DNA of 18,252 nt, taken from positions 1-18,252 of the forward strand of contig QMQC01000003.1 of NCBI GenBank assembly GCA_003648875.1. The letters are read 5' to 3'. Shown piece by piece: positions 6,900-13,757 of this stretch; position 1 is the stretch's first letter, and every line of letters begins with the position of its first letter. A program made the position numbers and the translations under genes. The notes beneath the pieces are model-generated. The model worked only from the letters and a program-made list of their open reading frames with translations, did not search any database and had not been told where the DNA came from. This DNA is from Actinomycetota bacterium (lineage in GTDB: Bacteria; Actinomycetota; Acidimicrobiia; Spongiisociales; UBA5794).

Positions 6900-9464
6900 T
6901 CACGGTACGAGGATCATCGTTGCTTCTGCGTCGGCCACGATGTCTGCTCGGCTCCACAACATTGGGAGCGTCTCTCCTTGCAGCCACAGAGGCGCCATGT
7001 CGATGTAGTGCTTGTCATCGGTATGGCCCGACTGGCCCGTCGTGTGGATCGTGCGGGAATTGGTCAGATCGCCAAGATCCACAAGCATCCGCATCGAAGG
7101 GAGCCAGTTGACGTCGTATCCCTCAACGGCGTCCCATCCGACCGCATTCACCACAGACGTTGCGCCGCCCGAGGGAAATGGGCCACGGTTGAAGCGATCC
7201 TCGATGATGCCGATACCAGACATCCCGAGGGACTGGTTGATGAAGATCATGCGGTGCAGTTCACCCCAGGTCCAACTGTCAACGTCTGAGCCCATGGAGT
7301 CACGCGCTTCGGTGACCCCCGCGAGGAACGCAGCGACAAGCATGTCGTCCCTATCTTCGACATCGGGTGTGTTGACATCGTCCCAGAACCTGTCATCGGG
7401 ATCGTCGAGCAGGTCGTACATCACCTCGAACCAACGTGAACCGCCGCCCGGGGCTATGTCCTCCGGAAGCTCGTCGTTGAACGTCAGATCGAGCACGTTG
7501 CGCCATGTGGTGTTCCAAACAGCAGCACCGATGCTCTGCGCGAAGTTCTGGAGATCCCAGTCGAGCAACTGATCGAGTGCCTCGCGCTCGACATCATCGA
7601 GATCGATGTCGGCGGTCCTCAGCGCAGCATCGAGATGCGGAATGATGCGACTCGCGTTGAGGTCGTAGCTGTCGAATTGGATCATCGCGTGCCCCTCGGT
7701 CCCAATTCCGAAGTTCGATGTCACGAGATCGACGATCCGGCGTGCCCGATATCCATAGGACCAGTCCTCTGTGATCCGGTATGGGTAGCTGTCATCGATC
7801 ACAGCGTTGTTCGCGGTGACGATGTATCCGGACGGTGGGTTGAACACGAACGGAAGCTCCTCATACGGGATGAAGCCCTTCCACTCGTACTCCCCGGTCC
7901 AGCCAGGAACCGGCAGCGTTCCGTCGCCTTTGGATCGGATAGGGATGTTGCCGGGCATCTGATAGCCGATGTTGCCCTTCGTATCCGCATAGAGCAGGTT
8001 CTGGGAGGGGACTGCGAAGAGCAACGCAGCATCCCTGAACTCCTCAAAATCACTTGCAACGTTGATACCGAGGATCGGACCTGCGATCGAGGGGACACCA
8101 TCGAGGGCTGTCCATCTCATCGCGATGGCGAACTGCTCCGGCTTGTCCAGACCCGTATCAGTGAAGTCCTCGAGGGGTTCGTAGACGTCAGAGATGATCG
8201 GTCCGTGGATAGTTGACCGCACGTCGACTCTCTCATCGTCGCCACCGGCGACCACGAGCGTCTCCGTGCGGATGTCCATGTCGAGCCACTCACCCATGTA
8301 CTCGTACTGGTTCGGGTTCTCCGGGTTGATCTTCTCGATGTAGAGGTCCTGGACATCCGGCCCGACGTTGGTGAATCCCCAGGCGATGTCCGCGTTGTGT
8401 CCGATGATGACTCCGGGAACACCGGCAAAGGAGAACCCCGCGACGTCGAATGGGCAATCGTCTGTAACAGCGTTGCAGTGCAGTCCGACCTGGTACCAGA
8501 TCGAAGGCATCTGTGCGGACAGGTGGGGATCGTTCATGAGGAGCGGATTCCCTGTCTCAGTGTGCCGTCCGGATACTGCCCAGGAATTCGAACCGATCCC
8601 TGACTCCAGACCTCCTCCGGCGATTCGACCGAGAGCATCGATCACATGTGCGGCGGAGAGCAGCGGAGTCCGGAGGTCTGCCGATGTGAGGTGGGTTGCC
8701 TCCACTGCGCTTGCGGAAGTCGAGTTCGATTCCACGATGTAGGGATGGCGGTCGCCAGGGTATGCCGGATAGAGCTGGTTGACGCGCTCGGGGACCATGA
8801 CTCCGAGGGCGAGTGCCCTGCCGATCTCGGCGCCGTGGTTTCCACCGAGATCCCATGCCATCACTTTGCCCCACGCAAGGGACTGGGCAGGGGTCCACGG
8901 TTCGGGTGTGTAATCGTGGTTCGTGAGCTCGAGGATCGAGTACTCGAAGGACAGGTCCGTCGGTGATTGCGTGGCGAGGTACGCGTTGACGCCGGCAGCG
9001 TACGACTCGAGCAGCGACTTGAGCTCAGGCGTCTCCGAGGCGAATTGGGCCTCGGCCAGCCGACCCCAGCCCATCGTGCGCAGGAAGGCATCGGTCTCGA
9101 CCGAGTCTTCGCCGAACATCTCGGACAGAGTGCCGTACGAGATGTGGCGCCAGAAATCCATCTGATAGAAACGATCCTGAGCGTGGACGTAGCCCTGAGC
9201 CAGCATCAGATCCTGGGGTGTGTCCGCGTATATGTGTGGGATGCCCATCGAGTCACGGATGACTTCCACCGGGCCTGTCAGCCCTTCGATCTGAATCGTC
9301 CCCGACGTCTGTGGGAACGCACGATGTACCGAGTACTGACTGAATGCGATCCCAAAGACCACGAAGGTGATGATGAGTCCGATGATCGTCCAGAGGAACT
9401 TCGTCATGAAGCCGGTCCCTCCATGATCGGTCCGGTCGGGTTCGGACGATTGTGATTCGTGCAT
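6900..9464 (-). CDS. Penicillin acylase family hydrolase (peptidase S45), membrane-anchored
   Basis: The 854-residue protein has the architecture of N-terminal nucleophile acylases: an N-terminal anchor helix (22-42), an alpha-chain region (about 55-285), then GIGSNSWAVSG (289-299), where Ser292 should be the autocatalytic cleavage site and nucleophile. NPLLMNDPHL (306-315) follows, and the C-terminal GGATSVVNAVGW, GQSGH and HYIDM blocks are also typical. The family hydrolyses amides such as beta-lactams or acyl-homoserine lactones; the substrate here is unknown. There are two possible starts. The ATG at 9464 lies 8 bases after a TACGAT box and could be leaderless. The ATG at 9407 (residue 20) has a GGAGGG ribosome binding site 9 bases before it and leaves a short cytoplasmic tail before the anchor. 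It is divergent from bpa. Confidence 0.92.
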   Translation of the reverse strand: MHESQSSEPDRTDHGGTGFMTKFLWTIIGLIITFVVFGIAFSQYSVHRAFPQTSGTIQIEGLTGPVEVIRDSMGIPHIYADTPQDLMLAQGYVHAQDRFYQMDFWRHISYGTLSEMFGEDSVETDAFLRTMGWGRLAEAQFASETPELKSLLESYAAGVNAYLATQSPTDLSFEYSILELTNHDYTPEPWTPAQSLAWGKVMAWDLGGNHGAEIGRALALGVMVPERVNQLYPAYPGDRHPYIVESNSTSASAVEATHLTSADLRTPLLSAAHVIDALGRIAGGGLESGIGSNSWAVSGRHTETGNPLLMNDPHLSAQMPSIWYQVGLHCNAVTDDCPFDVAGFSFAGVPGVIIGHNADIAWGFTNVGPDVQDLYIEKINPENPNQYEYMGEWLDMDIRTETLVVAGGDDERVDVRSTIHGPIISDVYEPLEDFTDTGLDKPEQFAIAMRWTALDGVPSIAGPILGINVASDFEEFRDAALLFAVPSQNLLYADTKGNIGYQMPGNIPIRSKGDGTLPVPGWTGEYEWKGFIPYEELPFVFNPPSGYIVTANNAVIDDSYPYRITEDWSYGYRARRIVDLVTSNFGIGTEGHAMIQFDSYDLNASRIIPHLDAALRTADIDLDDVEREALDQLLDWDLQNFAQSIGAAVWNTTWRNVLDLTFNDELPEDIAPGGGSRWFEVMYDLLDDPDDRFWDDVNTPDVEDRDDMLVAAFLAGVTEARDSMGSDVDSWTWGELHRMIFINQSLGMSGIGIIEDRFNRGPFPSGGATSVVNAVGWDAVEGYDVNWLPSMRMLVDLGDLTNSRTIHTTGQSGHTDDKHYIDMAPLWLQGETLPMLWSRADIVADAEATMILVP
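9417..9422 (-). promoter_or_regulatory. Ribosome binding site for the alternative S45 hydrolase start
   Basis: On the minus strand GGAGGG lies 9 bases before an in-frame ATG at 9407. This supports a start 19 codons downstream of the longest frame. Confidence 0.45.
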
Positions 9465-9472
9465 GACGTGGC

Positions 9473-9502
9473 ATCGTACCGGTCACGATGTATCCGTGTC
9501 GT
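9473..9502 (-). promoter_or_regulatory. Putative promoter of the S45 hydrolase gene
   Basis: On the minus strand ACGACA (9497-9502) and TACGAT (9473-9478) are separated by 18 bases, matching TTGACA at 4 of 6 positions and TAnnnT. The -10 ends 8 bases before the ATG at 9464. It overlaps the region of the oppositely directed bpa promoter. Confidence 0.45.
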
Positions 9503-9504
9503 CG

Positions 9505-9510
9505 TATGCT
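9505..9510 (+). promoter_or_regulatory. -10 box of a probable leaderless bpa promoter
   Basis: TATGCT is followed by exactly 6 bases and then the ATG at 9517, so the predicted first transcribed base is the A of the start codon. No Shine-Dalgarno is present. No good -35 hexamer is seen, as is common in actinobacteria. Confidence 0.5.
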
Positions 9511-9516
9511 TCCCCC

Positions 9517-10005
9517 ATGGATTCTGAGATCATGCCAATCCCACCAGACACCGTTACCCCTGAGGTTGTGGACGGACCAGAGCCGGCTGAGGGCGGTGGA
9601 GATTCTCGACCCCATGTATCTGAGCCTTCGAAGCTGATTCGTATCGCTTCGATGACCAGGGCAATGCTGGACGAGGTCAGGGAGGCACCTCTTGACGATG
9701 CCGGGAGGCAACGACTGGTCGCGATCTACGACCAGTCCATCGACGAGTTGCGTGACGTCCTCTCAGACGATCTCGTCGAGGAGTTGAACGCAGTCTTCAT
9801 CCCGATCACCGACGTACCTTCGGAAGCTGAGCTTCGTATCGCTCAGGCTCAGCTCGTTGGGTGGCTCGAGGGGTTGTTCCACGGTATCCAAGCGTCACTC
9901 ATCAGTCAGCAGATGGCGGCGTCAGCTCAGCTGGAGCGTATCAAATTTCAGAAGGCGCTTGAGGGAGGCGACTCTGACGACCATGGGAATGGGCTGTATC
10001 TCTGA
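9517..10005 (+). CDS. bpa: Bacterial proteasome activator Bpa (DUF2587)
   Basis: From the ATG at 9517 the protein has 162 residues. Residues 1-38 are acidic, Pro-rich and probably disordered. Residues 39-147 are the helical Bpa core with RIASMTRAMLDEVREAPLDD (42-61) and the highly conserved RIAQAQLVGWLEGLFHGIQ (107-125). The C-terminus is GLYL (159-162), a hydrophobic-Tyr-X tail equivalent to the GQYL end of the mycobacterial protein, which docks on the 20S proteasome alpha ring. In mycobacteria Bpa forms a dodecameric, ATP-independent ring that opens the proteasome gate for unfolded substrates. An in-frame ATG at 9463 would add 18 residues but overlaps the promoter. The next gene is PAC2-like, a second proteasome-associated family. 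Confidence 0.92.
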   Translation: MDSEIMPIPPDTVTPEVVDGPEPAEGGGDSRPHVSEPSKLIRIASMTRAMLDEVREAPLDDAGRQRLVAIYDQSIDELRDVLSDDLVEELNAVFIPITDVPSEAELRIAQAQLVGWLEGLFHGIQASLISQQMAASAQLERIKFQKALEGGDSDDHGNGLYL

Positions 10006-10008
10006 GAA

Positions 10009-10096
10009 AGAACGCTTCGCTCTCAGAAGTCAGAAGTCAGAACGCTTCGCTTTCAGAAGTCGGAAGTCGGAAATCGGGATTCGGGTTCCTGTTCCC
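10009..10096 (+). repeat. Tandem 30-base duplication with degenerate 7-base units
   Basis: Two adjacent 30-base copies (10009-10038 and 10039-10068) match at 28 of 30 positions; each starts AGAACGCTTCGCT and ends in AGAAGTC-type heptamers. After the second copy the heptamers continue and drift (GGAAATC, GGGATTC, GGGTTCC). The patch fills most of the 114 bases between the bpa stop and the -10 box of the PAC2 gene. It has no long reading frame of its own. Possible roles are transcript end, regulatory binding sites, or a replication-slippage remnant. Confidence 0.75.
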
Positions 10097-10107
10097 TGCT
10101 CTTCCTC

Positions 10108-10113
10108 TACTGT
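10108..10113 (+). promoter_or_regulatory. -10 box of a possible leaderless promoter for the PAC2 gene
   Basis: TACTGT followed by 6 bases and the ATG at 10120 has the same geometry as the bpa promoter. No ribosome binding site precedes this ATG. This suggests the PAC2 gene can be transcribed independently of bpa. Confidence 0.4.
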
Positions 10114-10119
10114 TGGCTC

Positions 10120-10974
10120 ATGACACTGTATTCGCTGCACACTCCTCCGCCGATGGAGAAGCCCGTACTGGTTGCCGGACTCGCAGGATGGGGAGACGCC
10201 GCTTCGGCCGCGAGTGATGCGGCCGACTGGCTTGCAGAGAGTGGTCAGCCGATCGTCACGTTCGACCCGGACTCGATCTTCGACTACAGGTCCAACCGCC
10301 CGATTCTCCGATTCAACTCAGGAGAGGCCCAATCGCTCACATGGCCGCGTATGGAGATCGTCCATGTGCGTCCTTCGGGACACGATGTTCTCGTTCTTGT
10401 GGGAAATGAGCCTGACTACGCGTGGTCGCGCATTTGTGATGCGCTTGGAGATCTCGTGCAACATCTCGATGTCGCTCACCTGGTTACGCTCGGAGCCGTC
10501 CCCACTCCGGTACGACACGGGCCAGAGACCGCTGTGTTCTGCACAGCGTCAGACCCACGGCTGCTGCTTGCAGGAGACGAGTTGCTGATGGACGAGATCG
10601 TCGTTCCTGCGTCCGCTGGAACTGTGTTCAGGTCGGCTGTCGAGGATGTCGGCATTCCTGCGATCGGCTACTGGGCGCAGGTGCCCCAGTACGTCGGAAG
10701 GCCGTATCACCCTGCGGTCCTGGGGTTGTTGCGCAAGGTTTCTGGCCAACTCGAGGTCGAGTTCGCCGTCGAGGCGTTGGAGGAGGAATCGAAGGTGCAG
10801 ATCGATCGTCTGGACGAGATCATCTCGCAGCGCTCCGAAGCTGCCGAATTCATCGAAGGACTCGAAGGACGCATCGGCACGACATCGAAGATCCCCGAGG
10901 ACCTGCCGACTGCTGATGAGATCGCAGACGAGGTACTCAAGTTCTTGGAGGATCCTGACCGAGAGGAGAACTGA
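10120..10974 (+). CDS. PAC2 family protein (proteasome assembly chaperone-like)
   Basis: A 284-residue protein with the PAC2 (DUF75) signature: VLVAGLAGWGDAASAASDAA (16-35), DSIFDYRSNRP (51-61), SLTWPRMEI (72-80), then a LVTLGAVPTPVRHGP stretch and YWAQVPQYVGRPYHPAV. The C-terminal 70 residues are charged and probably helical. Eukaryotic PAC2 helps assemble proteasome alpha rings, whereas the actinobacterial members are structurally related but their function is not settled. Finding it directly after the proteasome activator gene supports, but does not prove, a proteasome role. The start is ATG without a ribosome binding site, 6 bases after a TACTGT box. It converges with the FHA gene. Confidence 0.88.
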   Translation: MTLYSLHTPPPMEKPVLVAGLAGWGDAASAASDAADWLAESGQPIVTFDPDSIFDYRSNRPILRFNSGEAQSLTWPRMEIVHVRPSGHDVLVLVGNEPDYAWSRICDALGDLVQHLDVAHLVTLGAVPTPVRHGPETAVFCTASDPRLLLAGDELLMDEIVVPASAGTVFRSAVEDVGIPAIGYWAQVPQYVGRPYHPAVLGLLRKVSGQLEVEFAVEALEEESKVQIDRLDEIISQRSEAAEFIEGLEGRIGTTSKIPEDLPTADEIADEVLKFLEDPDREEN

Positions 10975-10999
10975 CTCCGGCCAGTTCTCCGACAGCGAT

Positions 11000-11028
11000 T
11001 CCGGAAGGTTCGTTCGCTCACTTCCGGA
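11000..11028. terminator. Hairpin between convergent PAC2 and FHA genes
   Basis: TCCGGAAG (11000-11007) and CTTCCGGA (11021-11028) are perfect 8-base arms around a 13-base loop. It lies in the 74-base gap between two gene ends. There is no T-run, so it is a possible bidirectional terminator only. Confidence 0.4.
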
Positions 11029-11048
11029 CGGCGGGATCCGGCTTCTGG

Positions 11049-11648
11049 TCAGCTTCCCAGGATCCCCACGAAGAGAGTCATGACGGCGAGGACTGCGGTG
11101 ACTGCGATCATTGCCCAAACTGACCAGGTCAAGCCCTTGATCGAGCTGATCTGGTCACGCAGGGCTGTGGTGAGGGCATCAAGTTCTGGCCCTGATGCGC
11201 TCACAACAGACACAGGCTGCACCTGAGTGGGTTCGACGGCTTCAGTGGCTCGTGTGGCGCTCTTCTTGGTCTTTTTCTTGGGCGACTTTGGCTCTTGGGC
11301 CATGACGAAGGCATCGATCTCTTCCTGGATGGGATCGCTCGAAGGTTCATTGGCATCTGCCAGAGGTACGAATGAGATCGCTTCTCCATCGGTCGGATGG
11401 CCGAGATAGAGCGTGGTTGGGCCGCTGATGACAGTCGTCTGGATTCGTTGTCCGTTTGCAAAGATGCCGTTGCGGCTTCCGGCGTCCTCGACCTTCCAGG
11501 CAGTTCCATCGAAGGATGCAACGGCGTGTCTGCGCGAGATACCTGGCCGCACGATTCGGATGATCGAAGCCGCGTCGGAACCGATGAGCGCCGTAACGTC
11601 ATCGTCGACAGCTGTTTCGCTTCCCTGGTAGATGATGTTCAGTGGCAC
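11049..11648 (-). CDS. FHA domain protein with C-terminal membrane anchor
   Basis: A 199-residue protein. Residues about 5-95 form a forkhead-associated domain with GISRRH (36-41) and GSRNGIFANG (57-66). Ser38, Arg39, His41 and Asn60 are the residues that normally read phosphothreonine. Residues 96-170 are a hydrophilic linker with a lysine-rich patch (KSPKKKTKK, 121-129). Residues 174-197 are one hydrophobic helix at the very C-terminus, so the FHA domain should face the cytoplasm from a tail anchor. It is probably a partner or substrate of Ser/Thr kinase signalling; no kinase is in the window. The GTG start is supported by a G-rich GGGGGG site 5 bases upstream. It is divergent from the CBS-BON gene. 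Confidence 0.85.
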   Translation of the reverse strand: MPLNIIYQGSETAVDDDVTALIGSDAASIIRIVRPGISRRHAVASFDGTAWKVEDAGSRNGIFANGQRIQTTVISGPTTLYLGHPTDGEAISFVPLADANEPSSDPIQEEIDAFVMAQEPKSPKKKTKKSATRATEAVEPTQVQPVSVVSASGPELDALTTALRDQISSIKGLTWSVWAMIAVTAVLAVMTLFVGILGS

Positions 11649-11764
11649 ATCGGCCCCCCGCGGTCACTTCGTTGTGGGTCACCTGAGCGTAGCCCACCTG
11701 TGTTTCTGGTACGAACTTCTTTCGATCTGATTGGAGCGCTACTCTGTGAGGCACAGATTCCTAC

Positions 11765-11772
11765 GAGGAGGT
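11765..11772 (+). promoter_or_regulatory. Ribosome binding site that sets the CBS-BON start
   Basis: GAGGAGGT lies 5 bases before the GTG at 11778. The open frame continues upstream into the opposite-strand FHA gene, but the protein similarity begins only here. Confidence 0.7.
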
Positions 11773-11777
11773 CGTCG

Positions 11778-12446
11778 GTGATCGTCGGTGATGTAATGAG
11801 CACAGAGATCATCACCATCGGAGTAGATGCTCCGCTGAAGGAGGCCGCCACCATGATGGTGAAGTCAGGAGTGAGTGGGCTTCCCGTTGTTGACGACGAT
11901 CGCAAGGTCATCGGAATCATTACTGAGGCTGACTTCGTGACGGCGGAGGCCAATCGCTCATGGGGTCGCCAGCGGCGCCGCCTGCTTGCGAACTTTCTTG
12001 GTGACGTCACACCACCGAGCGCAACATCCGTAGCAGATGTGATGAGTGTCGATCCACATACGATCGACAGCGGATCGTCTGTCACCGAGGCTGCTCGGAT
12101 GATGACCGACCTACGGGTGAAGCGACTGCCCGTTGTGTTTCCGGATGGAACGCTGTGTGGAATCATCTCTCGCGCCGACGTGATGGGCGTCTTCGCAAGA
12201 CCGGATGATGCCCTCGCAGATGAGATTCTGAACGGCGTGGCGCTGGCCATATTGCAGCTTTCGCCCGACGATGTGACCGTCGTGGTGAGCGACGGCGTCG
12301 CGAACATCTCAGGGCAGGTGCCTGCGCGGTCCGAAGCAAGGATTCTCCAGGAGCTGGCAGTTCGCGTGGAGGGTGTCGTTGCGGTGGAATCCTCGGTTAC
12401 ATGGACTCACGACGACACGAAGTCGGGTTCGTCCTCGGGGATATAG
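11778..12446 (+). CDS. CBS-CBS-BON domain protein
   Basis: The 222-residue protein starts almost directly with the first CBS motif: VGDVMSTEIITIGVDAPLKE (3-22) and SGLPVVDDDRKVIGIITEAD (33-52). The second CBS follows at SVADVMSVDPHTI (84-96) and RLPVVFPDGTLCGIISRADV (116-135). Residues about 148-210 match a BON domain (DDVTVVVSDGVANISGQVP, then EGVVAVESSVTW). CBS pairs bind adenosyl ligands such as AMP or ATP, and BON domains are thought to contact membranes or phospholipids, so this may be an energy- or stress-sensing regulator. No enzyme domain is attached. The C-terminal dozen residues are Ser/Gly-rich. Divergent from the FHA gene. Confidence 0.9.
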   Translation: MIVGDVMSTEIITIGVDAPLKEAATMMVKSGVSGLPVVDDDRKVIGIITEADFVTAEANRSWGRQRRRLLANFLGDVTPPSATSVADVMSVDPHTIDSGSSVTEAARMMTDLRVKRLPVVFPDGTLCGIISRADVMGVFARPDDALADEILNGVALAILQLSPDDVTVVVSDGVANISGQVPARSEARILQELAVRVEGVVAVESSVTWTHDDTKSGSSSGI

Positions 12447-12512
12447 CCGGGACTTCTTGCAGCTTCAGCAGAATCTGTCGTACGTGGATGCAACCATGAG
12501 AAATATCGGGAA

Positions 12513-12539
12513 TTCACACACGGCCGTAGTCGTTATAAG
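12513..12539 (+). promoter_or_regulatory. Possible promoter of whiB
   Basis: TTCACA (12513-12518) matches TTGACA at 5 of 6 positions and TATAAG (12534-12539) resembles a -10, but the 15-base spacer is short. The 119 bases between the CBS-BON stop and whiB hold nothing else that I recognise. Confidence 0.35.
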
Positions 12540-12565
12540 GTCCCGAAGCGAAGAGGGATGGCACA

Positions 12566-12847
12566 TTGCTTACGTTGAGCGATCTGATGTGGGAGCCAGA
12601 TACCGGCTGGAGGGAGGCTGCGGCGTGCAGCGGTGTCGGGAGTGACGCCTTCTTCCCAGCCTCCGAAGAGGCGTCTGCGGCTGTGGCCGCAAAGAAGATC
12701 TGCGCCGAATGTCCTGTGAGCGAGATCTGTCTGCAGTACGCGCTGGCGACCAATCAGGCGGCTGGCGTTTGGGGAGGGCTCGATTCGGGGGAACGCAGAC
12801 GCATGCGTCGCAGAATGCGTGACCGCGAGCGCAGGAGAGCGTCATAG
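12566..12847 (+). CDS. WhiB family iron-sulfur transcription factor
   Basis: A 93-residue WhiB-like protein. The four iron-sulfur ligands are Cys21, Cys46, Cys49 and Cys55, the last three in KKICAECPVSEICLQYAL (43-60). The GVWGGL turn (67-72) follows, then a strongly basic Arg-rich tail (77-91) that should bind DNA. The family holds a redox- or NO-sensitive 4Fe-4S cluster and acts with the principal sigma factor in actinobacteria. The TTG start at 12566 has a GAGGG site 8 bases upstream; TTG 12575 or ATG 12587 are alternatives, both still before the first cysteine. Which WhiB subclass it is cannot be decided from the sequence alone. Confidence 0.93.
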   Translation: MLTLSDLMWEPDTGWREAAACSGVGSDAFFPASEEASAAVAAKKICAECPVSEICLQYALATNQAAGVWGGLDSGERRRMRRRMRDRERRRAS

Positions 12848-12854
12848 CCAGGCA

Positions 12855-13742
12855 TCAGGTGGGGGCTTGGTCGCTCGCTTCTCTGTGTTCTGCGCTCTGA
12901 TGTCCACGTTCTGATTGGTGGCCTGTTGCGTCTCGTCCCAAAGACTTGACTCCCAGGACGATGAAGAACAGGACTATCGGGATGAGAGCCATGGTGGCTG
13001 AGCCCGAGGTGCGGGCGTGGTAGCTGATGATGAGGCCGCCCACCACGGACAGGATGCCTATCGCTCCGGCCGTGGCCATCATCGTCGGCACGCGGCGCAC
13101 GAGAAGGGCCGCAGTTGCCGGTGGTCCGACCAGTAGCCCGAACACGAGCAGCGTCCCGACCGTCCTGAATGAGCCGACGATCGAGAGTGTGATCAGCACG
13201 AGCAGTATGGCGTGGGTCAACCGCGGTTTGAGCCCGAACAATGCCGCTTTCTGCTCGTTGAACGCAAGCACGAGCAGCCGCCGATAGAGGAGCATCGTTC
13301 CACCGATCGTCACAGCAACCACAACACCGAGCACAGCGATATCTGCTGTGGACACGCCCAGTGCGTTGCCGAAGAGGATCGCATTGAGGGTTCCGCTTCC
13401 ATCGTCCGTCGTCGAGATCAGGATCACTCCGAGGGCGAGCATCCCAGCAAACAGCAGACCGATACCCGTGTCCTCCGAGAATTCCGTTTGGTGGTGCACG
13501 AAATTGATCCCGGCGACCATCACGAGGGCGGCAATGGCAGCCCCGATGAGCACGTTGAAGTCGAACAGCACCGCAAGAGCGATGCCAGGGATCACACCGT
13601 GAACAAGGGCGTCACCGAGGAACGTCATCCCGCGGATGACGACCCATGTGCCCACGACCGCAAACACGATCGCGGCAAGAGAGCCAGCCAGCAGGGCGCG
13701 CTGTTGGATGCCAAGGGCAAATGGGTCTATCAGCCAATCCAT
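12855..13742 (-). CDS. ABC-3 family metal (Zn/Mn) ABC transporter permease
   Basis: A 295-residue integral membrane protein with about eight helices and the ABC-3 hallmark FLGDALVHGVIPGIALA (41-57). GSFRTVGTLLVFGLLVGPPA further on is the block common to ZnuB, MntB and related permeases. Such permeases import zinc or manganese with a periplasmic binding protein and an ATPase. Neither partner gene is adjacent or in the window. The C-terminal tail (269-295) is hydrophilic and contains His275, His281 and His286 in a GHQS-x2-GHQS pattern. The ATG has no ribosome binding site but sits 9 bases after a TAGCGT box. It converges with whiB, with a 7-base gap. Confidence 0.9.
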   Translation of the reverse strand: MDWLIDPFALGIQQRALLAGSLAAIVFAVVGTWVVIRGMTFLGDALVHGVIPGIALAVLFDFNVLIGAAIAALVMVAGINFVHHQTEFSEDTGIGLLFAGMLALGVILISTTDDGSGTLNAILFGNALGVSTADIAVLGVVVAVTIGGTMLLYRRLLVLAFNEQKAALFGLKPRLTHAILLVLITLSIVGSFRTVGTLLVFGLLVGPPATAALLVRRVPTMMATAGAIGILSVVGGLIISYHARTSGSATMALIPIVLFFIVLGVKSLGRDATGHQSERGHQSAEHREASDQAPT

Positions 13743-13751
13743 CTCGGAGCC

Positions 13752-13757
13752 ACGCTA
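13752..13757 (-). promoter_or_regulatory. Possible -10 box of the ABC permease gene
   Basis: On the minus strand TAGCGT ends 9 bases before the ATG, the same spacing as at nhaA. No -35 is convincing. The divergent gap between this gene and the NTF2-like gene also holds the 11-mer at 13801-13811 and an 8-base G tract at 13880-13887. Confidence 0.3.

Noticed and set aside
10009..10096. Possible CRISPR array
   Set aside because: The units are contiguous, with no unique spacers between them, and there are only two 30-base copies and no cas genes.
11397..11777. Upstream extension of the CBS-BON frame
   Set aside because: It is antisense to the FHA gene and crosses the intergenic region. A strong ribosome binding site at 11765 sets the start at 11778.
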